From the NCBI GenBank assembly GCA_963829955.1, contig CAWHKS010000007.1:1-64000 (forward strand): a stretch of DNA of 64,000 bases, in the 5' to 3' direction. The notes below the pieces were generated by a model. That model was not told the origin of the DNA, did not search any database, and saw nothing but the letters and a program-made list of their open reading frames with translations. The translations under genes and the position numbers were made by a program. Origin of the DNA: DASTFY01 sp963829955. Its GTDB lineage: Bacteria > Actinomycetota > Acidimicrobiia > Acidimicrobiales > Ilumatobacteraceae. Each line of letters opens with the position of its first letter. Positions within the stretch are counted from its first letter, which is position 1. Shown piece after piece: positions 32,740 through 40,835 of this stretch.

Positions 32740-35247
32740 GTGCCGATGGACCCCCTCTTGGCTTCCGCACTGTTCGGGTACGCCCCGTCGCCCTCCCGCT
32801 TCGACGAGGCGGTCGACGAGTCCGGCGCGGTCCGGCCCATCTGGCGCAGCCTGGTCGCCACGCTCGCCGACCTGGGAGGGGCCGAGATCGAACAGCGCCG
32901 CCGGCAGGCCGACCGGCTCATCGCCGCATCGGGCGCCAGCTACCTGGTGCACGACGAGGCCGATGCCAGCCGCCCGTGGCGGCTCGATCCCGTGCCGGTC
33001 GTGGTGACGGCGGACGAATGGCGACCGTTGGCGGAGGCGATCGCCGAGCGGGCGCTGCTCCTCGACGCCGTCCTGACCGATCTCTACGGCCCCCGGACGC
33101 TGCTTCGCGGCGTGATCCCGCCCGAGGCCGTGCTGGGGTCGCCGCAGTACGAATGGCCGGTGCTGACCAGCCGGCCGCGACCGTCGCGGTGGCTGACGGT
33201 CTACGCCGCCGACCTCGTGCGCACCGGCGACGGCCAGTGGAAGGTCCTGCGCGACCTGACCGATGCACCGTCCGGAGCGGGCTATGCACTCCTGAACCGC
33301 ACGGTGCTGTCCCGGCTGTTCCCGGGCGAGCACCGGCAGCTCGGTGTGCTCCGGCTGACCGACTTCTTCGTGGCGCTGCGGGCCGCGCTCGCCGCGCTGG
33401 GCCCCGAGGACCGGCCGGACCGACGCACCGTCGTGCTCAGCTCAGGGATCGGGCACCCCAGCTACTTCGAGCACACGTACCTGGCCGAGCAGCTCGGCTA
33501 CAACCTGGCCGAGGGCGGCGACCTCACGGTGCGGCACGGGCGCGTGCTGCTGCGATCGCTCGGCGGGCTGGAGCCGGTCGATGTGCTCCTGCGGAGGGTC
33601 GAGGGGGCGGTGGCGGACCCACTGGAGCTGGGTGACGGTGACAGCGGGGGCGTCCCGGGCTTGCTGCACGCCTGCCGCGAGGGAGGTGTGGGCCTGGCCA
33701 ACGCGCTTGGCTCGGGCGCCGCCGGCGAGCTGGCCCTGCACCCGTTCCTGCCCGCCGCGTCCCAACGGCTCCTCGGCCGTCCGCTCCGCCTCGCGTCGTT
33801 GGACACGCTCTGGTGTGGGGACGACGAGCAGCGGACGGAGGTCCTGGCCGAGCTCGACGCGATGGTCGTCCACGAGTCCGGCGCGGGTGAGCGGGGGAGG
33901 GCGGTGTTCGCCGATCAGCTCTCCGACACCGACCGTCGAGCACTGGTCGCGCGCATCTCAGCCGATCCTTGCCGTCACGTCGCACAACGCAAGGTTGAGT
34001 TTGCAACGACACCGATGCTGCACGACGGCGCCGTCGTGCCGGGAACGGTGGTGCTGCGTGTCCACGTCGTGCTCGGACCTCAGGGTCCCGTGGTGCTGCC
34101 GGGCGGTCTGGGGCGCATCCTCGATCCCGCCGTCCCCGTCGTGACGCAGAGCAGCGGCGTCGCCAAGGACGTGTGGGTCGTGGACGGTGAGGTCGCGGGG
34201 CGCCGGGAACGGTTGCGGCTCGAGCCTCGGATGCCCCAGGTCGATCTGCGGGCGTCGCTGCCGACGCGCTCAGCGGAGGCCCTCTTCTGGCTCGGCCGGC
34301 ACGCCGAGCGGGCGGAGGCCGTCGCCCGGCTGGCGCGCGCCGTCCTCGTCCGCACCGAGCAGGACCCCGCGCTGCTGGACCTGGGATCCGGCTGGGCCGC
34401 GTGGGCGGCCGGGGGCCTGCGGGCCGTGCGCGGTCAGGCCCCGGCGGACGGACCAGACGGATCGTACGGACCGGAGCCGGGCTCGGGGGACGAGCTCCTG
34501 GCCGACGAGGCGCGGGCCGCGCTGTCCGGGCCCGGCGGCCTGGGCGAGCAGACGCAGCTGGTCCGCCGGGCTGCCAGCTCGGTGCGGGAGTTCCTCTCGT
34601 CCACGACGTGGGAGGTGCTGGAGAGCCTCGTCGTGGACCCGGCCCGTCCGGCCGAGTCTCTGGACCGGGTCGTCGTGGCGCTGAGCGCGCTGGCCGGGTT
34701 GGCCATGGAGAGCACGGTCCGGGGGCCGTCCTGGCGGCTCCTCGACCTCGGCCGCCGTCTGGAGCGGGCCCTGGTGCTGCTCGGCGTGGTGGAGTCCATG
34801 CTGGGGCCGGAACCCGATCCGCTCACGGTCGCCGCACGGTACGAGGTGGTGCTCACCGCCCACGAGAGCCTCGTCGCCTACCGGCGGCGCTATCGGAGCG
34901 ACGCCCGCGTCGAGGCCGTGCTCGACCTGCTGGTCGCCGACGACACGAATCCACGCGCGCTCGCCTTCCAGCTCGATCGCATGGCCGAACACCTCGTCGC
35001 CCTGCCGGGGGCAGCCGGGCGATCGCGCCTGGAGGACCTGCTCGACATCTCGGCGCGGACGGTGATGCGGGCCTCGTGGCACGATCCCGAGACCTCGGGG
35101 GTCGGTCCTGCTGTCGGTGGACGGTTGCTCGCCGTCGACCGTCTCGTCCTCGACGCCCGCGGTCCACTGTTGGACCTGGCCGACGCGTTCGTGGCCCGCT
35201 GGTTCGCCGACCCCGCGGCGGCCCGGCGCATGGGACGCTCGGTGTGA
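32740..35247 (+). CDS. Fusion of circularly permuted ATP-grasp and alpha-E domains
   Basis: An 835-residue second copy of the two preceding activities in one chain. Residues 1-~480 are a circularly permuted ATP-grasp region (DLYGPRTLLRGVIPPE, VLSSGIGHPSYFEHTYLA, NALGSGAAGELALHPFLP, VLPGGLGRILDP). Residues ~505-835 are an alpha-E domain (TRSAEALFWLGRHAERAEAVARLA, RLLDLGRRLERALVLL). The ATP-binding segment is less well conserved than in the stand-alone gene: no clear KPANESGG-like string is visible, so this copy may be regulatory or act on another substrate. GTG 32740 is used; ATG 32746 is an alternative. Confidence 0.87.
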   Translation: MPMDPLLASALFGYAPSPSRFDEAVDESGAVRPIWRSLVATLADLGGAEIEQRRRQADRLIAASGASYLVHDEADASRPWRLDPVPVVVTADEWRPLAEAIAERALLLDAVLTDLYGPRTLLRGVIPPEAVLGSPQYEWPVLTSRPRPSRWLTVYAADLVRTGDGQWKVLRDLTDAPSGAGYALLNRTVLSRLFPGEHRQLGVLRLTDFFVALRAALAALGPEDRPDRRTVVLSSGIGHPSYFEHTYLAEQLGYNLAEGGDLTVRHGRVLLRSLGGLEPVDVLLRRVEGAVADPLELGDGDSGGVPGLLHACREGGVGLANALGSGAAGELALHPFLPAASQRLLGRPLRLASLDTLWCGDDEQRTEVLAELDAMVVHESGAGERGRAVFADQLSDTDRRALVARISADPCRHVAQRKVEFATTPMLHDGAVVPGTVVLRVHVVLGPQGPVVLPGGLGRILDPAVPVVTQSSGVAKDVWVVDGEVAGRRERLRLEPRMPQVDLRASLPTRSAEALFWLGRHAERAEAVARLARAVLVRTEQDPALLDLGSGWAAWAAGGLRAVRGQAPADGPDGSYGPEPGSGDELLADEARAALSGPGGLGEQTQLVRRAASSVREFLSSTTWEVLESLVVDPARPAESLDRVVVALSALAGLAMESTVRGPSWRLLDLGRRLERALVLLGVVESMLGPEPDPLTVAARYEVVLTAHESLVAYRRRYRSDARVEAVLDLLVADDTNPRALAFQLDRMAEHLVALPGAAGRSRLEDLLDISARTVMRASWHDPETSGVGPAVGGRLLAVDRLVLDARGPLLDLADAFVARWFADPAAARRMGRSV

Positions 35248-36146
35248 CCCGGTACCGCATCGAGCACCGCACGACCTATCACTACGGCGCGCCCATGACC
35301 GGTGGTCACAGCGTGGCCCACCTGGTGCCGCGGGCCACCAACAGCCAGGCCGTCGTGAGCTCGGTCGTCCGTTCCGACCCGGAGGCCGACGAGGTGGTCA
35401 CCTGGCTCGACGCCTTCGACAACCTCGTCACCTACCTGGGCGTGCACCACCCCCATGAGCAGCTCGAGGTGGTGGCGATCAGCGAGGTGGACGTGGCCGT
35501 GCCCGAGCTCCCCACCGGCATGGATCTGGCCTGGGACCGCGTCCTGCCCCCTCTGACCGAGGATCGGACGGACGACGGTTTGCTGGCCCGCGCCTGCCGG
35601 CTTGCCTCGCCCGCCGTGGAGGTGACAGAAGCGGTCGTCGAGTACGCCGTCCCGTCGTTCCCGGCCGGGCAGTCCTTGCTGGCGGCACTGACCCATCTGA
35701 CCTCTCGCATCTTCCGGGACTTCACCTTCGACCCATCGTTCTCGGACGTCGCCACGCCCGTCGACGACGTCCTGGCCCACCGTCGCGGCGTGTGCCAAGA
35801 CTTCGCCCATCTGGCCATTGCCTGCGCGCGCGCCGTCGGCCTCCCCGCCCGCTACGTCAGCGGCTACCTCGAGACCGAGCCGCCCCCTGGCCAGCCCAAG
35901 CTCGTGGGGGCGGACGCGTCCCACGCCTGGTGCTCGGTGTACTTCCCGGGCTGGGGATGGCTGGACCTCGACCCGACGAATGACCAGGTGGCACCGTCCC
36001 GCCACGTGACGGTGGCCTGGGGGCGGGACTACCGGGACGTCACGCCGCTGCGTGGCGTGGTGGTCGGGCCGGCGGCGCGCCAGGAGCTGACCGTCGCCGT
36101 GGACGTGGCCCGCGTCGACGACCCCGCGCCCACGAGCCCCTCCTGA
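35244..36146 (+). CDS. Transglutaminase family protein
   Basis: A 300-residue transglutaminase-like protein with an N-terminal beta domain (YRIEHRTTYHYG), typical of bacterial members linked to ATP-grasp/alpha-E genes. The catalytic Cys184 lies in HRRGVCQDFAHL, the His in DASHAWCSVYFPG and the Asp in WLDLDPTND. It could cleave or form isopeptide or peptide bonds in the product made by the ATP-grasp partners. The GTG start at 35244 overlaps the fusion gene stop by GTGA. No signal peptide is seen, so it acts in the cytoplasm. Confidence 0.9.
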   Translation: MTRYRIEHRTTYHYGAPMTGGHSVAHLVPRATNSQAVVSSVVRSDPEADEVVTWLDAFDNLVTYLGVHHPHEQLEVVAISEVDVAVPELPTGMDLAWDRVLPPLTEDRTDDGLLARACRLASPAVEVTEAVVEYAVPSFPAGQSLLAALTHLTSRIFRDFTFDPSFSDVATPVDDVLAHRRGVCQDFAHLAIACARAVGLPARYVSGYLETEPPPGQPKLVGADASHAWCSVYFPGWGWLDLDPTNDQVAPSRHVTVAWGRDYRDVTPLRGVVVGPAARQELTVAVDVARVDDPAPTSPS

Positions 36147-36164
36147 TCGTCGTTCCCTCGATCG

Positions 36165-37280
36165 TTACGTCGTCGCGCAGACCGCGGCGAGGCTGGCCAG
36201 CGCGGTGGTGCGGCGGGGTTCCCGCAGGATGTGCTGGTCGAGTCCGTTGGTGACGTAGGCGAAGGAGAGCCCGGTGGCGGGATCGGCCCAGGCGATCTGG
36301 CCGCCGGCGCCGTTGTGGCCGACGGTCCGCGGCGAGACGGTGCGCCCCATGCCCCGGTAGTGGGATCGGCCGTCGTCGCCGGCCTGGATCAGCCCGAGCG
36401 TGCGGTTGGCCGGCACGCCGGTGAGCGGATCGGGGAAGTGGTTGCGGACGTTCTCCGTGACGTCAGCGAGGATCTCGGGCTTCCACATCCCACCCGGGTT
36501 GTTGAGGACCGCCTGGTAGAAGAGCGCGAGGTCCTCTGCCCGCAGCACCGCGCCGCCGCCGGGCATCCCCACCCGCCGCACGGCAGGGTCGTTGAAACTG
36601 AGGAGCGCTTCGGGCGTGACCTCGGTGACCGGAAGCTCCGGGATACCGAACACCGCCTCGATCTCCTGGGGCGTCGCGGCCTCACCGACGGTGACGACCT
36701 CGGCATACGGATAGGTGCCGGGTTCCAGACCGAGCGCCCGGGGGATGCCGGCCGGCCTCGTGACCCTGGTGTCCACCACGTCGCGGAAGTCCTCGCCGGT
36801 GACCAGCTCGAGCAACTCGGCCAGCACCCAGTGGGCCGACGACGCGTGGTACTCGAAGCGGGTCCCGGGCTCCCAGTTGAGCCGCCAGCGGGCGAAGGCC
36901 TCGCAGCGGCCGGTGCTGGTGTCGCCCGCGGTGACGAGCATCGGCGCGTGCGGGAAGCCTGCCGTGTGGAGGAGCACCTGCTCCACGGTGATGGCGTCCT
37001 TGCCGTTCGTGGCGAACTCGGGGATCAGTTCGACCACCCGCTGGGACGGGTCGAGAAGGCCGTCGCCCATCACGGCCCACACCGCGCCGGCCACCAGGGC
37101 CTTCGTCGTGGAGTAGACGACGTAGCAGGTCGCCGGCGTGGCGTCGCCGTACGTCTCGGACACGACGATCTCGCCGTCCAGGGCCAGCGCCAGCTGCCAC
37201 GAGGGCAACAGGCCGTCGTCGACCTCGCGGCGGGCCCGCGTGAGCAGGGCGTCGACTGCGCTCCGATCCAGGGTGGTCAT
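36165..37280 (-). CDS. Serine hydrolase, beta-lactamase class C/esterase family
   Basis: A 371-residue protein with a penicillin-binding-protein fold. The nucleophile motif is STTK (Ser57, Lys60), the second motif is YHASSAHW near 165, and the third region is NGAGGQIAWADPATG. It lacks a signal peptide or lipobox, so it is probably a cytoplasmic esterase of the EstB type rather than a cell-wall enzyme. The substrate is unknown. It is divergent from the MFS transporter across an intergenic gap holding inverted repeats, and convergent with the transglutaminase gene. Confidence 0.85.
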   Translation of the reverse strand: MTTLDRSAVDALLTRARREVDDGLLPSWQLALALDGEIVVSETYGDATPATCYVVYSTTKALVAGAVWAVMGDGLLDPSQRVVELIPEFATNGKDAITVEQVLLHTAGFPHAPMLVTAGDTSTGRCEAFARWRLNWEPGTRFEYHASSAHWVLAELLELVTGEDFRDVVDTRVTRPAGIPRALGLEPGTYPYAEVVTVGEAATPQEIEAVFGIPELPVTEVTPEALLSFNDPAVRRVGMPGGGAVLRAEDLALFYQAVLNNPGGMWKPEILADVTENVRNHFPDPLTGVPANRTLGLIQAGDDGRSHYRGMGRTVSPRTVGHNGAGGQIAWADPATGLSFAYVTNGLDQHILREPRRTTALASLAAVCATT

Positions 37281-37323
37281 GCGGTTCCTCCGACGAGCGG
37301 GCGGCTCCGGCCGCCGCGTGGTC

Positions 37324-37350
37324 CGGATGTCAGGTTTCCTGTGACATCCG
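37324..37350. promoter_or_regulatory. Inverted repeat between serine hydrolase and MFS transporter
   Basis: CGGATGTCA (37324-37332) and TGACATCCG (37342-37350) are perfect 9-bp arms with a 9-base spacer, in the divergent promoter region between starts at 37280 and 37407. Further right, CCGGTCCGG and CCGGACCGG (about 37352 and 37382) form a second pair. Likely a regulator-binding site; no regulator gene is adjacent. Confidence 0.5.
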
Positions 37351-37406
37351 TCCGGTCCGGGAGACCGGGGGAATGCACCCGACCGGACCGGCGTTGTTCG
37401 CCCATC

Positions 37407-38645
37407 ATGGCTTCCGTGACCGCTCCACCGCGCCCCCGGCTGGTCACGGCGCCGTTCGTGATCGTCACCGTGGCGACCCTCGCGTTCTTCGTGTTCGTGG
37501 GGATCGCGGTGTCGGTGATGCCGCGGTTCATCGAGAACGAGCTGGGTGGCGACGGGCTGGCCATCGGCGTCAACCTGGCGGTGTTCTCCATCGCGGCCAT
37601 CGCCGCCCGCCCGGTCATCGCCATGATCGGTGACCGCTTCGGGCGGCGTACCCTCATGATCGGTGGCTCACTGCTGGCCGCAGCCGCCGTGGCCGCGACG
37701 GCGTTCGTGTCGTCGATCGCGACGCTGCTCCCCCTGCGGGCGATCTCCGGTGTGGGCGAGGCCGCCCTCTTCGTGGGCGCCGCCACGCTCATCGCCGATC
37801 TCTCCCCGGCGGACCGCAGGGCCGAGGGTGCGAGCTACTTCTCCCTCGCCGTGTTCGGAGGGCTCGGCTTCGGGCCCGTCCTCGGCGAGATCGTCCTCGG
37901 CGACGGTCGCTACGAGGCCGTGTTCCTGGTGGCGGCGCTGGCCTGCGTCCTGGCGGCCTTGATCGCCCTCGCCGCTCCCAACCGGGTGGCGGGCGTGGCC
38001 GTGGCCGCGCCGGATGAGGCTCGGCGGGGTTTCCATCGGGCCGCCGTCCTCCCCGGCCTCGTGCTGGCCTGCGGCGTGGGCAGCTTCGCGGCGTTCAGTG
38101 CCTTCCTCCCCACGCACGCCGAGGATCTCGGCATGCCCGTCAGCGGTCCCTTCGTCGTCTACAGCGTGCTGTGCCTGCTGATCCGTCTCCTGGGCGCCCG
38201 CCTGCCCGAGCGCATGGGTCTGGGTGTGGCTGTGACCCGGGCGCTGGCGGCGCTGGCCATCGGCCTGCTGTTGCTCACGTTCCTGGACCAGCCGACGGGC
38301 GTGTACCTCGGCACGATCGTGTTGTCGATCGGCACCGCCCTGCTGTACCCGTCCCTGATGGCGTTCGCGGTGAACTCGGCGAGTGCCGTCGACCGGACCC
38401 GCGTGCTGGCCACGTTCACGATGTTCTTCGAGGTCGGGACGGTCGCCGGCGGGCTCTTCCTCGGCCCGCTGGCCCGCCTGTTCGGTGACCAGGGCGCCTT
38501 CGCCGGCGGTGCCGTGATGGCCGTGATCGGGCTGTTCGTGCTGCGCTGGCTGCTCTTGCCGGCCGCAAGGGCCCAGCAAGCCATGCCCGTGCCGGCGACG
38601 GTCGCCGCACCGGACTACGCCGGCGGGATGGCCGTCGGCGAGTAG
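37407..38645 (+). CDS. MFS transporter
   Basis: A 412-residue major facilitator with about 12 hydrophobic segments. The loop between helices 2 and 3 carries the family motif (GDRFGRRTLMIGG), and helix 4 and following match drug/metabolite exporters (LRAISGVGEAALFVGAATLIADLSPADRRAEG). It is likely an efflux pump; the substrate is unknown. I take the ATG at 37407 although no good ribosome site precedes it; a GTG three codons on is possible. The divergent partner is a serine hydrolase, suggesting paired control. Confidence 0.88.
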   Translation: MASVTAPPRPRLVTAPFVIVTVATLAFFVFVGIAVSVMPRFIENELGGDGLAIGVNLAVFSIAAIAARPVIAMIGDRFGRRTLMIGGSLLAAAAVAATAFVSSIATLLPLRAISGVGEAALFVGAATLIADLSPADRRAEGASYFSLAVFGGLGFGPVLGEIVLGDGRYEAVFLVAALACVLAALIALAAPNRVAGVAVAAPDEARRGFHRAAVLPGLVLACGVGSFAAFSAFLPTHAEDLGMPVSGPFVVYSVLCLLIRLLGARLPERMGLGVAVTRALAALAIGLLLLTFLDQPTGVYLGTIVLSIGTALLYPSLMAFAVNSASAVDRTRVLATFTMFFEVGTVAGGLFLGPLARLFGDQGAFAGGAVMAVIGLFVLRWLLLPAARAQQAMPVPATVAAPDYAGGMAVGE

Positions 38646-38771
38646 CCGGCCAGGCCCGGGCCACCGGGCGTCAGACCGGCACCACCGTCCGTCCGACTTC
38701 GACGTCGATCTCGCCCGACCGGCCGGCGGACAGGCGCGCGTGCGGGCCAGGGCGGTGCCCCCGGGGAGAAA

Positions 38772-39128
38772 ATGCCTCCGGTGGCGGCCTTCGGCGGGGA
38801 GGCCGCTACCAGGTCTCAGTTCGGTGACACGACGAGAATGGCGGTGACATCGGTGTCGCACATCAAGCACGCAACGATCGGCTCCCTCATAACCAGCCTG
38901 CTCGGCGGGGCGGGGGGCCTGCTGCTGTGGGCCAAGCAGTTCGACTACCGGGGCCCGAACCGGGGCACGATGCGGATGATCGGTTGGATGGGCCTCGGCC
39001 TCGTCACCGTCAGCGTGGCCGTGGCCTGCCTCAGCATCGCGTTCCTGCAGTACCTCATGGCTCGGGAGAAGGCGACCGTGCCGCGCGAGCGCAGGACGCG
39101 CCGCCGCCTGGTGTCGACGGACGCCTGA
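38772..39128 (+). CDS. Small membrane protein, unknown function
   Basis: A 118-residue protein, not recognised. It has a polar N-terminus, then two hydrophobic segments (IGSLITSLLGGAGGLLLW at ~36 and IGWMGLGLVTVSVAVACLSIAF at ~70) and a basic C-terminal tail (REKATVPRERRTRRR). The ATG at 38772 has GGGGAG five bases upstream. A start at 38838 (MAVTSVSHIKH) would also keep both membrane segments. There is no known domain and no clear partner gene. Confidence 0.55.
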   Translation: MPPVAAFGGEAATRSQFGDTTRMAVTSVSHIKHATIGSLITSLLGGAGGLLLWAKQFDYRGPNRGTMRMIGWMGLGLVTVSVAVACLSIAFLQYLMAREKATVPRERRTRRRLVSTDA

Positions 39129-39201
39129 GCCTCCCTCTCGCAGGGCTTCCGTCCCGCTCGTCGCGGCGCGACGATGGCGGGACGGGGCGAGAGGAGGGCC
39201 T

Positions 39202-39798
39202 GTGTTCATCCAGCTCATCAAGGCGAAGGTCAAGGATCGGGAGGGCGTCCAGCGGCTGTCGGACCGGTGGATGGCCGAGCTTCGGCCGGGAGCCGAGGGC
39301 TTCCTGGGCGCCACGATCGGGATCACCGACGACGGCACGCTCGTCGACGTGGCCCGCTTCGCATCGCGCGAGGCGGCCACGGCCAACGCCGGCCGGCCCG
39401 AGCAGGGCGCGTGGTGGACCGAGTTCGAGGCCTGCCTCGACGGTCCCGCGGAGTTCCGGGAAAGCGACGACGTCACGGTCAACGAACGGGGCGATCTCGA
39501 CCAGGCCGGCTTCGTGCAGGTGATGGAAGGCCGGATGCACGACGTCGAGGCGGCTCGCGCCTTCTCCGCGGAGTCGGTGGACTTGCTGGCCGGCGAGCGT
39601 CCAGACGTGCTCGGTGAGGTGGAGATCGTCCACCCGGACGCGACGTACACGAGCGTCGTCTACTTCGTGTCGGAGGCGGCGGCCCGGGAGGCCGAGGCCG
39701 CGCCGCCGTCCCCGGCGATGCAGGCGGCTATGGCGCGGATGGACGGGCTGTTCGATGTCGACACGTATTACGACCTGCGCGACCCCTGGCTCGTCTGA
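39202..39798 (+). CDS. Tandem ABM-like (dimeric alpha/beta-barrel) protein
   Basis: A 198-residue protein made of two similar halves of about 95 residues. Each half begins with a strand (FIQLIKAKVKDREGV; GFVQVMEGRMHDVEA), continues with a helix (SDRWMAELRPGAEG; SAESVDLLAGERPD) and a strand with a Phe or Tyr (DVARFASREAA; SVVYFVSEAAA). This pattern fits the ferredoxin-like antibiotic-biosynthesis-monooxygenase/stress-responsive barrel fold in tandem. No catalytic role is clear. The start is a GTG at 39202. It is alone, just before a run of small genes. Confidence 0.6.
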   Translation: MFIQLIKAKVKDREGVQRLSDRWMAELRPGAEGFLGATIGITDDGTLVDVARFASREAATANAGRPEQGAWWTEFEACLDGPAEFRESDDVTVNERGDLDQAGFVQVMEGRMHDVEAARAFSAESVDLLAGERPDVLGEVEIVHPDATYTSVVYFVSEAAAREAEAAPPSPAMQAAMARMDGLFDVDTYYDLRDPWLV

Positions 39799-39818
39799 CG
39801 ATCGTGGGGGAACGAAGC

Positions 39819-40019
39819 GTGAGACCTGAGCCCGACGAGGCAGCCGAGATCGAGGTCGAGCTGGGCGACGTCGACATCGAGGCCGTGGCGGACGAGTTCG
39901 AGCCGCCGGGCTCTCTCGCCGACGCTCCGGGCCTGGGGTCCGACCTTCCTGAAGCGGACACGCTCGACCAACGCCGGGACGTGCCGCTGGACGACGACGT
40001 ACAGCAGCGCCGAGATTGA
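39819..40019 (+). CDS. Small acidic hypothetical protein
   Basis: A 66-residue acidic protein, probably unstructured, rich in Glu and Asp, with a C-terminal EADTLDQRRDVPLDDD segment that resembles small conserved actinobacterial proteins of unknown function. I use the GTG at 39819 because GGGGG lies eight bases upstream; a GTG at 39804 is in frame. The coding character is suggestive rather than firm. Confidence 0.45.
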   Translation: MRPEPDEAAEIEVELGDVDIEAVADEFEPPGSLADAPGLGSDLPEADTLDQRRDVPLDDDVQQRRD

Positions 40020-40161
40020 CGACGACACCGGCCGGGCGGTGGACCCTGACCTCCGTTCGCGTCGCTCGCGCCCTGAGCTGTCGACTGTTGAGCAGGGGGC
40101 CTACACCCTCTAGCGTCGCCCCGGGGCACGCGAGTCCAGCTGACCAACCCAGGAGACATCG

Positions 40162-40389
40162 ATGAGTGATTTCATTGACAAGGCCAAGGACGCGGTCGGC
40201 GATGTCGTCGACAAGGCGCAGGACCTGGTCAAGGACCACGGGGACAAGGTGACGGATGCCGTCGACAAGGGAACGGACTTCGTCGACGAGAAGACGGGCG
40301 GCAAGGCGTCCGAGCACTTGGAGAAGGTCGATGACCTGACCAAGAAGGCTGTCGACAAGCTGGGCGGCGACGACCCGGCCCCGGCCTGA
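40162..40389 (+). CDS. Antitoxin, Rv0909/MT0933 family
   Basis: A 75-residue, Lys/Asp-rich protein with the family pattern: MSDFIDKAKDAVGDVVDKAQD, then VDKGTDFVDEKTGGKASEHL. It matches the MT0933-like antitoxin family, whose Mycobacterium member Rv0909 neutralises Rv0910. No Rv0910-like toxin (START-like fold) is next to it: the following gene is a nitroreductase. ATG 40162 follows GGAGA. It may be a stand-alone cytoplasmic protein rather than a working toxin-antitoxin pair. Confidence 0.75.
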   Translation: MSDFIDKAKDAVGDVVDKAQDLVKDHGDKVTDAVDKGTDFVDEKTGGKASEHLEKVDDLTKKAVDKLGGDDPAPA

Positions 40390-40403
40390 GAGCCCATCAA
40401 CCC

Positions 40404-40835
40404 GTGTCCGACGTCTCGCCCGACGCAGCGAGGGAATTCAACCGCGGAGTGATCGAGGAGTTCCGGGCGAACCAGGGACGCGTCGGCGGTCCGTTCGAGG
40501 GGGCGCCGATGATGCTGCTCACCACGACCGGTGCGAAGTCGGGGAAGGCTCGTACCTCCCCCGTCGTCTACACCCAGGACGGTGAGCGGCTGATCATCAT
40601 CGCCTCCAAGGCCGGTGCGCCCACGCATCCCGACTGGTACCGGAACCTGGTCGCCAACCCGGAGGTCATCGTCGAAGTGGGCGAGGAGACGTTCTCGGCC
40701 CGGGCCGTCGTCACCACCGGTGAGGAACGGGCACGCCTGTACGACGCGCAGGCCACGTTGATGCCGAACTTCGGTGAGTACGCCCGCAACACCACCAGGG
40801 AGATCCCGGTCGTCGCCCTCGAGCGGCTGACCTGA
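40404..40835 (+). CDS. Deazaflavin (F420)-dependent nitroreductase family protein
   Basis: A 143-residue split-beta-barrel protein of the DDN family. The hallmarks are MMLLTTTGAKSGKARTSPVVY, the F420 phosphate-binding region, and HPDWYRNLVANPEV. These enzymes use reduced coenzyme F420 to reduce quinones or nitro compounds, which supports an actinobacterial host. The GTG start at 40404 is 14 bases from the antitoxin stop. It overlaps the Hcp-like gene start by one base (TGATG). Confidence 0.88.
   Translation: MSDVSPDAAREFNRGVIEEFRANQGRVGGPFEGAPMMLLTTTGAKSGKARTSPVVYTQDGERLIIIASKAGAPTHPDWYRNLVANPEVIVEVGEETFSARAVVTTGEERARLYDAQATLMPNFGEYARNTTREIPVVALERLT

Noticed and set aside
36231..37406. 5' extension of the MFS transporter frame by nearly 400 codons
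   Set aside because: The extension is antisense to the serine hydrolase and lacks membrane segments; the transporter begins at 37407.
38646..38771. GGCCCGGGCC palindrome after the MFS gene as a terminator
   Set aside because: It is a short self-complementary GC run with no loop and no T tract, common by chance at this base composition.
40162..40389. Complete Rv0909-Rv0910 toxin-antitoxin pair
   Set aside because: The next gene is an F420-type nitroreductase, and no START-like toxin occurs nearby.
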